From contig JBKECF010000078.1 in the NCBI GenBank assembly GCA_047974375.1, positions 1 to 64,000 of the forward strand: a DNA stretch of 64,000 nt. Reading direction: 5' to 3'. The position numbers and the translations under genes were made by a program. The DNA comes from JBKECF01 sp047974375 (GTDB taxonomy: Bacteria > Bacillota > Clostridia > Lachnospirales > CAMZNU01). This document shows positions 44,110 to 52,470 of the stretch, one piece after another. The number at the start of each line of letters is the position of its first letter. Positions within the stretch are counted from its first letter, which is position 1. The notes below the pieces were generated by a model. That model had not been told where the DNA came from. It saw only the letters and a list, made by a program, of their open reading frames with translations, and did not search any database.

Positions 44110-46728
44110 ATGATCAAAGAAAAAAATCGTCCCCTAGTGGATAGCACGGAGGCTTTAGAACAAGCGATAAAAAGCGTAAGAGAAGCACAAAAGTTATTCG
44201 CAGAGTATACACAAGAACAAGTAGATAAAATATTTTTGGCAGCAGCATCGGCAGCTAATAAAATGAGAATTCCACTGGCGCAAATGGCAGTTTCTGAAAC
44301 TGGCATGGGTGTAGTAGAAGACAAAGTTATAAAAAATCATTATGCATCTGAATATATTTATAATGCATATAGAGATACAAAAACTTGTGGTGTAATTGAA
44401 GAAGACCCATCCTATGGAACTAAAAAAATTGCTGAGCCAATAGGCTTAATTGGTGCAGTTATTCCTACTACAAACCCTACTTCAACAGCGATTTTTAAAA
44501 CTCTTATATCTCTTAAAACTCGTAATGGAATTATTATAAGTCCGCACCCTCGTGCAAAAAATTGTACAATAGAGGCATCTAAAATAGTATTGGAAGCAGC
44601 TGTAAAAGCAGGTGCACCAGTGGGTATAATTAGTTGGATAGATGTGCCAAGTTTAGAGCTTACAAATTTAATTATGAAGGAAGCTGATACTATATTAGCA
44701 ACTGGTGGTCCAGGCATGGTTAAGGCTGCATACTCTAGTGGTAAACCGGCTCTTGGAGTTGGTGCAGGTAATGTACCGGCTGTTATAGATAAATCTGCAG
44801 ACATTTTACTTGCTGTAAACTCAATAATTCATTCCAAAACTTTCGACAATGGCGTAATATGTGCATCGGAACAATCTTGCATAGTAGACCAATCAATTTA
44901 TGAGGAAGTAAAAAAGGAATTTAAATATAGAGGTTGCCACCTACTAAATAAAGGTGAAACTGAAAAAGTACGTAAAACAATAATTATAAATGGTGCATTA
45001 AATGCAAAAATAGTAGGTCAGTCTGCTTATAAAATAGCAACCCTTGCTGGGGTGAAAGTTCCAGAAAATACTAAAATATTAATAGGTGAAGTTACAGACG
45101 TAAGTACAGATGAGGAATTTGCTCATGAAAAACTTTCACCGGTTTTAGCAATGTATAAATCTAAAGACTTTAATGATGCCTTAGATAAAGCCGAAAGACT
45201 AGTATATGACGGCGGACTAGGACATACAGCATCTATTTATATAGACACAAAAACAGAGCCGGAAAAATTAGACAGCTTTACAAAAAGAATGAAAACTTGT
45301 CGTATTGTTGTAAATACACCATCTTCACAAGGTGGTATAGGTGACTTATATAACTTTAAGCTATTACCTTCTTTAACTTTAGGATGTGGTTCTTGGGGTG
45401 GCAACAGTGTATCAGAGAATGTTGGAGTCAAACATTTAATTAATATAAAAACTGTTGCAGAAAGGAGAGAAAATATGCTTTGGTTTAGAAGTCCAGATAA
45501 GGTATATATAAAAAGAGGTTGCTTACCTGTAGCTTTAGATGAAATAAAAAATGTATTAGGTAAAAAACGTGCCTTTATAGTTACGGACGAATTCCTTTAT
45601 AAAAATGGTTATACAAAAACTATAACAGATAAACTTGATGAAATGGGAGTTATTCATACTACTTTTCACGATGTAGAACCAGACCCAACTTTAGCTTGTG
45701 CAAAAGCAGGCGCACAGCAAATGACTTCTTTTCAGCCTGATGTAATAATCGCTTTAGGTGGTGGCTCAGCCATGGACGCAGCGAAAATAATGTGGGTTAT
45801 GTACGAACACCCAGAGGCAGACTTTATAGACATGGCTATGCGTTTTGTAGATATTCGCAAGCGTGTATATACTTTCCCTCAAATGGGTGAAAAAGCTTAC
45901 TTTATTGCTGTTCCTACATCTGCCGGTACTGGCTCCGAGGTTACGCCTTTCGCTGTTATTACAGACGAAACAACAGGTACAAAGTATCCTCTTGCAGACT
46001 TTGAACTTTTACCAGATATGGCAATTGTAGACACAGATTTACATATGTCAGCACCAAAGGGCTTAACGGCTGCCTCTGGTATAGACGCTGTTACTCATGC
46101 ATTAGAGGCTTATGCGTCACTTCTTGCAACAGACTATACAGACCCTCTTGCACTACAATCTCTAAAAATGGTATTTGAATATTTACCTAGGGCTTACGAA
46201 AATGGCTTAACAGATGTAGTTGCTCGTGAAAAAATGGCAAATGCAGCGACAATGGCAGGTATGGCCTTTGCCAATGCTTTCCTTGGTGTTTGTCACTCTA
46301 TGGCGCATAAACTAGGTGCATTCCACCATTTACCTCATGGTGTTGCCAATGCCCTAATGATAGAAGAAGTTATTAGGTTTAACATGGTAGAAGTGCCAAC
46401 AAAAATGGGTACATTCTCTCAATACGACCACCCTCATACATTAGCACGTTACGGTGAAGTTGCTAGTTACTTAGGCTACAATGGTAAAAATGACGAGGAG
46501 AAAGTTGAAGCATTTATAAAAGGTTTAAATCAGTTAAAAGATAAAGTTGGCATTAAAAAGACTATTAAAGACTATGGCATAGAAGAACAAGACTTCTTAA
46601 AAACTCTTGATGAAATGACTGAACAAGCCTTCGACGACCAATGTACTGGCTGTAATCCACGTTATCCTTTAATGAGTGAAATTAAAGAAATGTATATAAA
46701 TGCATATTATGGCAAGGAGGGCAAATAA
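44110..46728 (+). CDS. adhE: Bifunctional acetaldehyde/alcohol dehydrogenase
   Basis: An 872-residue fusion. Residues 1-450 are an aldehyde dehydrogenase domain that reduces acetyl-CoA to acetaldehyde (catalytic Cys in DNGVICASEQSC, about 247-258). Residues about 460-872 are an Fe-alcohol dehydrogenase domain giving ethanol (GGGSAMDAAKIMW, YPLADFELLPDMAIVDTDL, CHSMAHKLGAFHHLPHG). Each ethanol regenerates two NAD+. Length is normal, and AdhE enzymes form spirosome filaments. Its stop overlaps the start of the kinase gene by one base. Regulation by the adjacent Rex is likely. Confidence 0.96.
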   Translation: MIKEKNRPLVDSTEALEQAIKSVREAQKLFAEYTQEQVDKIFLAAASAANKMRIPLAQMAVSETGMGVVEDKVIKNHYASEYIYNAYRDTKTCGVIEEDPSYGTKKIAEPIGLIGAVIPTTNPTSTAIFKTLISLKTRNGIIISPHPRAKNCTIEASKIVLEAAVKAGAPVGIISWIDVPSLELTNLIMKEADTILATGGPGMVKAAYSSGKPALGVGAGNVPAVIDKSADILLAVNSIIHSKTFDNGVICASEQSCIVDQSIYEEVKKEFKYRGCHLLNKGETEKVRKTIIINGALNAKIVGQSAYKIATLAGVKVPENTKILIGEVTDVSTDEEFAHEKLSPVLAMYKSKDFNDALDKAERLVYDGGLGHTASIYIDTKTEPEKLDSFTKRMKTCRIVVNTPSSQGGIGDLYNFKLLPSLTLGCGSWGGNSVSENVGVKHLINIKTVAERRENMLWFRSPDKVYIKRGCLPVALDEIKNVLGKKRAFIVTDEFLYKNGYTKTITDKLDEMGVIHTTFHDVEPDPTLACAKAGAQQMTSFQPDVIIALGGGSAMDAAKIMWVMYEHPEADFIDMAMRFVDIRKRVYTFPQMGEKAYFIAVPTSAGTGSEVTPFAVITDETTGTKYPLADFELLPDMAIVDTDLHMSAPKGLTAASGIDAVTHALEAYASLLATDYTDPLALQSLKMVFEYLPRAYENGLTDVVAREKMANAATMAGMAFANAFLGVCHSMAHKLGAFHHLPHGVANALMIEEVIRFNMVEVPTKMGTFSQYDHPHTLARYGEVASYLGYNGKNDEEKVEAFIKGLNQLKDKVGIKKTIKDYGIEEQDFLKTLDEMTEQAFDDQCTGCNPRYPLMSEIKEMYINAYYGKEGK

Positions 46729-47480
46729 TGAGTCAAGTTGATAAAGTTATAGCAGTAAGAACATCGAAAATAATTTACAGAGATAATGATAAAGTTATAA
46801 AAGTTTTTAATGAGGACTATTCTAAAACAGATGTTTTAAACGAGGCATTAAACCAAGCCAGAGTCGAGGAAACAGGTTTGAATATTCCAGCAATTTTAGA
46901 AGTAACGAAATTTGAAGGTAAATGGGCAATTATTTCTGAATTTATAGAAGGCAAAACTTTACAAAGAATAATGGATGATGAACCAGAGAAAAAAAGCGAA
47001 TATTTAGAAAAATTTTTAGATATTCAAATAGATATGCATAGAAAATCAGCGCCATTACTTAATAAACTACGTGACAAAATGAGTAGAAAAATTATAGAGA
47101 GTGAATACGATGCAACACAGCGTTATGACTTGCAAACTCGCTTAGAGTCCTTACCAAAGCATATTAAATTGTGTCATGGCGACTTTAACCCAAGTAATAT
47201 AATTATAAAAGATGATGGTACGCCATATATTTTAGACTGGGCTCATGCCACACAAGGAAATGCATCCGCCGACGTAGCAAGAACTTACTTATTATTTTGG
47301 CTTAATGGCGATATAGATGGTGCTAAAGAATATTTAAATCTTTTCTGTAAAAAAACAGATACAGCAATACAATATGTACAAAAGTGGTTACCTATAGTTG
47401 CAGCCTCTCAGTCTGTAACAGGCCGAGAGGAAGAACGTGAATTCCTTCGTAGCTGGGTAGACGTTGTAGAATATGAATAA
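46728..47480 (+). CDS. APH-fold kinase (aminoglycoside phosphotransferase-like)
   Basis: A 250-residue small-molecule or protein kinase-like enzyme. The catalytic loop LCHGDFNPSNIII (148-160) and the metal-binding YILDWAHATQ (167-176) match the APH/choline-kinase fold; an ATP-lobe stretch WAIISEFIEGKTL is also visible. It lies between adhE and hydrogenase-related genes rather than with resistance genes, and TAATG couples it to adhE. A signalling or metabolite-kinase role is more likely than drug resistance. The target is unknown. Confidence 0.8.
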   Translation: MSQVDKVIAVRTSKIIYRDNDKVIKVFNEDYSKTDVLNEALNQARVEETGLNIPAILEVTKFEGKWAIISEFIEGKTLQRIMDDEPEKKSEYLEKFLDIQIDMHRKSAPLLNKLRDKMSRKIIESEYDATQRYDLQTRLESLPKHIKLCHGDFNPSNIIIKDDGTPYILDWAHATQGNASADVARTYLLFWLNGDIDGAKEYLNLFCKKTDTAIQYVQKWLPIVAASQSVTGREEEREFLRSWVDVVEYE

Positions 47481-47493
47481 GAAAGGTGTTAAT

Positions 47494-47733
47494 ATGAAAA
47501 TAACAGTCTGTATTGGAAGCTCTTGCCATTTAAAAGGGTCAAGACAAATAGTTGAAGAATTACAATATTTAATAAGTGAAAATGATTTAAAAGATAAAAT
47601 AGAATTAGTTGGAACTTTTTGCATGGGTAATTGTAAAGAGGGAGTGTGTGTTACTGTAGATGATAAATTGCATTCGCTTTCACCAAGTGACATTGAAACT
47701 TTTTTTGAAAATGAAGTAAAGGCAAAACTATAG
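47494..47733 (+). CDS. Thioredoxin-like 2Fe-2S ferredoxin (NuoE/HydC-like)
   Basis: A 79-residue protein with the four-Cys pattern of thioredoxin-fold 2Fe-2S proteins: CIGSSCHLKGS (two Cys near the N-terminus) and CMGNCKEGVCV about 35 residues later. Such proteins pass electrons in NADH-linked hydrogenases, and stand-alone forms sit beside HydS-type genes. ATG 47494 with AAAGGTG is preferred over ATG 47473, which overlaps the kinase gene. Confidence 0.88.
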   Translation: MKITVCIGSSCHLKGSRQIVEELQYLISENDLKDKIELVGTFCMGNCKEGVCVTVDDKLHSLSPSDIETFFENEVKAKL

Positions 47734-47780
47734 AAAAGCGCTAATGAATTTTTGTTTTGACTTGTGAAGGAGTTTAAAAG

Positions 47781-49448
47781 ATGTCAGAGTGTTTGCAATT
47801 AAAGAAATCTAACTGCAAAAATTGTTATAAATGTATTCGATATTGTCCCGTAAAATCCATTCGTTTTTCTGGTAGCCAAGCTCATATAGTGGAGCGTGAA
47901 TGTATTTTATGTGGTAAATGCTTTGTTGTGTGCCCTCAAGAGGCAAGAGAAGTAGTAGACGAAACGGAAAAAGTGAAGGTGCTATTGCAAAGTGGCCAGC
48001 CTGTTGTTGTTAGTCTTGCTCCGTCTTTTATTGCGAACTATAGTGGCGTTGGCATAAATAAAATGAGGGAAGCTGTGAAAAAACTAGGATTTTTCGATGT
48101 TGAAGAAACAGCAGTAGGTGCAACAATAGTAAAGCGTAAATATGACCAAATATTAGTAGATAAAAAACATAATGTTTTAATATCTTCCTGTTGCCATTCT
48201 GTAAATTTACTTATACAAAAGCATTTTGCAGGTCAATTGCCTCATTTAGCACAAGTAGCATCACCAATGCAAGCCCACGCACTGGATATAAAGAAAAGAA
48301 TACCCAATGCAAAAGTTGTTTTTATAGGTCCTTGTATTGCTAAAAAAGATGAGGCAGAGCATTACAAAGATATTGTAGACGCTGTACTTACTTTCGAGGA
48401 GCTAAGCGACTGGTTGGAAAATGAAAATATTGAGTTAGAGCAAGAAATGGACCAAGATGTTAATAGTAAAGCTAGATTTTTCCCAACAACAGGTGGAATT
48501 GTAAAAACTATGGAAAAAACGGCAAAGGATTATACATACATGGCAATAGATGGGCCAAATCATTGTATAGCAGCTTTAAAAGACATAAAAGATGGAAAAA
48601 TAAACAATTGTTTTATAGAAATGTCTATGTGTATAGGTAGTTGCATAGGTGGTCCAATTATGGAAAAAAACAAAAAGTCACCTATACAAAACTATATTTC
48701 TGTATCCCAATATGCAGGGGAAAAAGATTTTATAGTCGAAGATGTAGAAATAAATAAAAATATGACTTGTGTCCCTGTAAATGCAGAAATGCCCAATGAA
48801 TTGCAAATAAGAGAAATATTTAAAAGTATGGGTAAGGATAATGAGGAAGAACGTTTAAATTGTGGTTCTTGTGGCTATGACTCATGTAGAGAAAAGGCAA
48901 TTGCTGTATTCCAAAACAAAGCAGATATAACAATGTGTCTACCATTTTTATCAGGCAAGGCAGAAAGTTTTTCCGACAATATATTTACAAATACGCCTAA
49001 TGGAATTTTAGTTTTAAATGAAAAATTAGAAATTCAGCAAATAAATAAAGCTGCATTGGAACTGATGAAAATAGACGATGAATCCTATGTAAAGGGAGAA
49101 AATTGCGTAAGAATACTGGATCCAACTAACTTCCTTAAGGTGTTGGAAGAAGAAAAAAATTATTCTGAGCAAGGGTTATATTTAGCAGACTACGGTAAAT
49201 ATGTAGACCAAACAATATTATACGACAAAGCATATCGCATAATTATTTGTATAATGAGAGATATAACAAAGGAAATAAAAATTAAAAATAAAAAAGAAGA
49301 GGCATCTCGCCAAACAGCAGACATAGCCGACAAAGTAGTACAAAAGCAAATGAAAGTAGTTCAAGAAATAGCTTTATTATTAGGTGAAACGGCTGCGGAA
49401 ACCAAAATAGCTCTTACAAAGCTAAAGGAGGTAACCGTAGATGAATAA
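47781..49448 (+). CDS. Sensory-type [FeFe] hydrogenase with PAS domain (HydS-like)
   Basis: A 555-residue multidomain protein. Two 4Fe-4S sites: Cys 12/15/18/22 and 41/44/47/51. Hydrogenase core: L1 SSCCHS (135-140), L2 FIGPCIAKKDEA (Cys 185), L3 MSMCIGSCIGGP (Cys 284 and 288), so all four H-cluster cysteines remain, but L1 lacks the usual TSCCP proline. Then a 4Fe-4S motif CGSCGYDSC (361-369) and a PAS domain (about 395-500) with a helical tail. This order matches group C putative H2-sensing hydrogenases. It likely senses H2 or redox state and signals to the adjacent phosphatase. GAAGGAG precedes the start. Confidence 0.9.
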   Translation: MSECLQLKKSNCKNCYKCIRYCPVKSIRFSGSQAHIVERECILCGKCFVVCPQEAREVVDETEKVKVLLQSGQPVVVSLAPSFIANYSGVGINKMREAVKKLGFFDVEETAVGATIVKRKYDQILVDKKHNVLISSCCHSVNLLIQKHFAGQLPHLAQVASPMQAHALDIKKRIPNAKVVFIGPCIAKKDEAEHYKDIVDAVLTFEELSDWLENENIELEQEMDQDVNSKARFFPTTGGIVKTMEKTAKDYTYMAIDGPNHCIAALKDIKDGKINNCFIEMSMCIGSCIGGPIMEKNKKSPIQNYISVSQYAGEKDFIVEDVEINKNMTCVPVNAEMPNELQIREIFKSMGKDNEEERLNCGSCGYDSCREKAIAVFQNKADITMCLPFLSGKAESFSDNIFTNTPNGILVLNEKLEIQQINKAALELMKIDDESYVKGENCVRILDPTNFLKVLEEEKNYSEQGLYLADYGKYVDQTILYDKAYRIIICIMRDITKEIKIKNKKEEASRQTADIADKVVQKQMKVVQEIALLLGETAAETKIALTKLKEVTVDE

Positions 49449-50613
49449 TCTTTGTGCAGACATAGGTTATAGAAGTATTAACCATTACGGCGAAGAGCTT
49501 TGCGGCGACAATGTGGAAATAATAGAGGATATAGAAAATTTTACCATTGTGGTTTTAGCCGATGGTTTAGGAAGTGGAGTAAAGGCAAATATCCTGGCTA
49601 CTCTTACATCTAAAATAATCTCCACAATGATAGCCCAAGGTCTTACTATTGAAGATTGCGTCCAAACTGTAGTAGATACTTTGCCTGTTTGTTCAGTGAG
49701 AGGCGTTGCCTATTCTACTTTTACTATTATAAAAATTATAAATAATAGTAAAGCAGAGTTAATACAATTTGATAATCCTCAAGTTATTTTTTTAAGAAAT
49801 GGGGAAAACTACGAGTATGACAAAACTGAAATGAATATAGGTGGCAAAACCATATATAAATCTGTTATACCTTTAATAGAGGGGGATTTATTTTTTGCCA
49901 TGAGTGACGGTTGCCCTCATGCTGGCATAGGTCGCACATATAATTTCGGTTGGAAAAGGGAAGATATAATTGAGTTTGTAGAAACCTTTGAACCTTTGGG
50001 TTATACAGCTAAAACTTTAGCCACAATGCTAATAGGCGAAGTAAATAGGCTTTACGGCTTCAAGCCTGGAGATGATGCAACGGCTTGTGCCATAAGAATA
50101 AGAGAACGTAAATCTGTAAACTTAATGATAGGCCCACCAAGGAACCAAGATGATGTAAATAAAATGATGTCCCTGTTTTTTGGGAAAGAGGGAAAGCATG
50201 TAATATGTGGTGGAACAACTTCAGCTCTAGCAGCTAGTTATTTAAACAAAACCATAAGGCCGAAATTAGAGTATATAGACAAAGACATTCCTCCTATTGC
50301 TGAAATAGATGGAGTGGACCTTGTAACAGAAGGGGTTATTACTTTCAATAAGGTTCTAACCTATGCCAATGACTATTTGGGGAAAAATGAAACTTACGAC
50401 ATCTGGGCAAATAGACAAGACGGCGCTTCGTTAATAGCCAGATATTTATTTGAAGAGTCCACAGATATAATTTTTTATGTAGGTAGGGCAATAAATCCAG
50501 CCCACCAAAACCCAAATTTGCCTATTAATTTTAGTATTAAAATGAACTTAGTAAATGAACTGGCTGACTGCCTTAAAAAAATGGGTAAGCATATAATTGT
50601 AAATTATTTTTAA
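49441..50613 (+). CDS. SpoIIE/PP2C-type serine phosphatase with unassigned C-terminal domain
   Basis: A 390-residue protein. Residues 1-215 are PP2C-like: the metal-site Asp in VVLADGLGSGVKAN (38-51), FFAMSDGCPHAGIG (about 152-165) and GDDATACAIRI. Residues about 225-390 form a separate domain with VNLMIGPPRNQDDVNKMM and HVICGGTTSALAASYL, not recognised. It overlaps HydS by eight bases, with AAGGAGG inside the HydS end, so the two are translated together. It is the probable output of HydS and a candidate counterpart of the APH-fold kinase. Confidence 0.85.
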   Translation: MNNLCADIGYRSINHYGEELCGDNVEIIEDIENFTIVVLADGLGSGVKANILATLTSKIISTMIAQGLTIEDCVQTVVDTLPVCSVRGVAYSTFTIIKIINNSKAELIQFDNPQVIFLRNGENYEYDKTEMNIGGKTIYKSVIPLIEGDLFFAMSDGCPHAGIGRTYNFGWKREDIIEFVETFEPLGYTAKTLATMLIGEVNRLYGFKPGDDATACAIRIRERKSVNLMIGPPRNQDDVNKMMSLFFGKEGKHVICGGTTSALAASYLNKTIRPKLEYIDKDIPPIAEIDGVDLVTEGVITFNKVLTYANDYLGKNETYDIWANRQDGASLIARYLFEESTDIIFYVGRAINPAHQNPNLPINFSIKMNLVNELADCLKKMGKHIIVNYF

Positions 50614-50675
50614 GTTAAAACCGTAAAAACGAAAAATTCTGCCGTAACTAGCGTTACTTTTATTTGTGAGGGAAT
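50614..50675 (+). repeat. Short relative of the gene-end repeat before the second hydrogenase
   Basis: Directly after the phosphatase stop: AAAACCGTAAAAACG, then mini-hairpin GTAAC-tagc-GTTAC (50644-50657), then TTTTATTTGTGAGGG leading to the ATG. It keeps the AAAACC-TAAAAA start and TTTTATTTG end of the larger repeats. Confidence 0.5.
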
Positions 50676-52094
50676 ATGAAAAAGTTTGATACTAAAGTAC
50701 AATATCTTAAGTATAAAGTTTTGCGAGAAACAGCAAGGTTGGAATGGTCTGGTGAGTTACTTAATAAAATTTTAGACGTGCCTGAAAGCATTATTCCAGG
50801 AAATGAAGCGACAATACGTTGTTGTGTCTATAAGGAAAGGGCAATTGTTAAAGAGCGTATAAAAATGGCCATGGGTGGCGATAAAAGTAATCCAAATGTT
50901 ATAGAAGTAATAAAAGACGCTTGCGATGAATGTCCCATGGGTGGATTTGAAGTAACAGGAGCCTGCCGTGGTTGTCTTGCCAACAGGTGTGAAGATGTTT
51001 GCCGTAAAGGTGCAATAACTTTCGACAGACACCATGTGGCACATATTGACAAAAGCAAATGTGTAGAATGTGGACTTTGTACAAAGGTTTGCCCTTATAG
51101 TGCTATTATAAAAAATAAACGCCCTTGCGAAAATGCTTGTAAAATAGATGCTATAACTATGGACGATAATTATGTAGCCAAAATTGACAATGACAAATGT
51201 ATTGCCTGTGGTGCTTGTGTCTATCAATGCCCATGGGGTGCAATTATGGATAAGTCCTATATTTTAGATACTATAGATATTATTAAAAAAAGTATAACTA
51301 ATGGAAATAAAGTATATGCCATAGTAGCCCCATCAATATCTAGTCAATTTACTTATGCTAAACTTGGTCAAGTAATAAGTGGTATAAAAAGTTTTGGTTT
51401 TTATACTGTTGTAGAAGCGGCATTAGGTGCAGATATGGTTGCAAACGAGGAAAGCAAGGAGTTATACGAAAAGAAATTTTTAACAAGTTCTTGCTGTCCA
51501 GCTTTTGTAGATTACGTAGAAAAATTTTATCCCGATATGAAAAAACATGTATCTCATAATTTATCTCCGATGGCAACGATTTCTAAATACATAAAAGATA
51601 GTGACCTAAAGGCAAAAGTTGTATTTATAGGTCCATGTACAGCTAAAAAAATAGAGTTCCAAAAGCCGGAAGTTAAACCATATGTAGATTGTGTAATTAC
51701 TTTTGAAGAGCTTCAAGCTCTTTTTGATAGCCGTGACATAAATTTAAATGAATTAGAAGAAGATGTTTTAGACAATGCATCGTACTTCGGAAGGATTTTC
51801 GCCAGAAGTGGTGGCCTCTCCGACGCTGTAGCCCAAGGCTTAAAAGAAAATAATATGGAAAATTTCGACTTAAAACCTTTGCCTTGCGATGGCATAGATG
51901 CTTGTAAAGTGGCACTTATGAAGAAAAATAAAAATGTATTAGTGGAAAACTTTATAGAGGGAATGGCTTGCATAGACGGTTGTATTGGTGGTGCAGGTTG
52001 TTTAACCCACGGAATTAAAAGCAAAAAACAAGTAGACGCTTATGGAAAAGAGGCTTTGGAAAAAAATATTTCCGATGCTATTTCTGTTTTGTAG
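50676..52094 (+). CDS. Monomeric [FeFe] hydrogenase, group B-like
   Basis: A 472-residue hydrogenase that should make H2 from reduced ferredoxin. N-terminal iron-sulfur region: Cys 97/100/105/109, 129/132/135/139, 151/155 and 175/178/181/185. H-cluster: L1 TSSCCPAF (Cys 273/274), L2 FIGPCTAKK (Cys 321), L3 GMACIDGCIGGAGC (Cys 432/436), so both the ligands and the proton-channel Cys are present. No NADH-binding subunits (HydB/HydC) are nearby, so it is probably not bifurcating. Last gene of the redox operon. A GTGAGGG box serves as ribosome site. Confidence 0.92.
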   Translation: MKKFDTKVQYLKYKVLRETARLEWSGELLNKILDVPESIIPGNEATIRCCVYKERAIVKERIKMAMGGDKSNPNVIEVIKDACDECPMGGFEVTGACRGCLANRCEDVCRKGAITFDRHHVAHIDKSKCVECGLCTKVCPYSAIIKNKRPCENACKIDAITMDDNYVAKIDNDKCIACGACVYQCPWGAIMDKSYILDTIDIIKKSITNGNKVYAIVAPSISSQFTYAKLGQVISGIKSFGFYTVVEAALGADMVANEESKELYEKKFLTSSCCPAFVDYVEKFYPDMKKHVSHNLSPMATISKYIKDSDLKAKVVFIGPCTAKKIEFQKPEVKPYVDCVITFEELQALFDSRDINLNELEEDVLDNASYFGRIFARSGGLSDAVAQGLKENNMENFDLKPLPCDGIDACKVALMKKNKNVLVENFIEGMACIDGCIGGAGCLTHGIKSKKQVDAYGKEALEKNISDAISVL

Positions 52095-52100
52095 TACGTA

Positions 52101-52138
52101 AAAGGGCATAATTTTCAAAATTGAAAATTATGCCCTTT
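52101..52138. terminator. Bidirectional terminator between hydrogenase and DUF2922 genes
   Basis: Perfect 16-bp arms AAAGGGCATAATTTTC (52101-52116) and its complement (52123-52138) with a six-base loop, between convergent genes. It ends the redox operon. Confidence 0.88.
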
Positions 52139-52141
52139 CTT

Positions 52142-52327
52142 CTAGATTACTTCATAAGAAGTAACATTTTTGCTAGCAATTTTAATATTAGTAAAAGGAT
52201 TAATAGATACGATGGCGTCCATTGCACTATTTACATCAGTTTGGTTTACTTTTTCCTTAACACCATTAAATTTTAAAATAAAGCCCTCTTTGTCTGTATT
52301 AAAGGTAAATTGTATATATGGTTTCAT
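52142..52327 (-). CDS. DUF2922-like small protein
   Basis: A 61-residue protein resembling the DUF2922 family: the FTFNTDKEGFILKFNGVKE start, VNSAMDAIVSINPFTN in the middle and a VTSYEVI end. The family is widespread in Firmicutes and often follows a DUF1659 gene; none is present here. AGGAGGATTTT before the ATG supports translation. Function unknown. Confidence 0.75.
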   Translation of the reverse strand: MKPYIQFTFNTDKEGFILKFNGVKEKVNQTDVNSAMDAIVSINPFTNIKIASKNVTSYEVI

Positions 52328-52470
52328 AAAATCCTCCTATTAAAGTACTATTTTTTCGTAAACTCTTTTTTCTATAAGGGCGAAATTCAAATACCCCACA
52401 TATCAAATTAATTTTTGTTCTGACGAAGCTATAAAATGTTTAAAGTTTGTTTCAAGTGAGGAGAAAAGAG

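Noticed and set aside
46728..47480. Antibiotic-resistance phosphotransferase
   Set aside because: The fold is shared with many metabolic kinases, and the operon context is fermentation and hydrogenase genes, so a resistance call is not justified.
43418..50670. TTGTGAA boxes as true Rex operators
   Set aside because: Only half of the palindrome is present, and the bases are part of ribosome sites, so an operator call is not supported; kept only as a repeat observation.
50772..51227. Minus-strand 151-residue frame
   Set aside because: Antisense of the cysteine-rich part of the hydrogenase gene; composition reflects the opposite strand.
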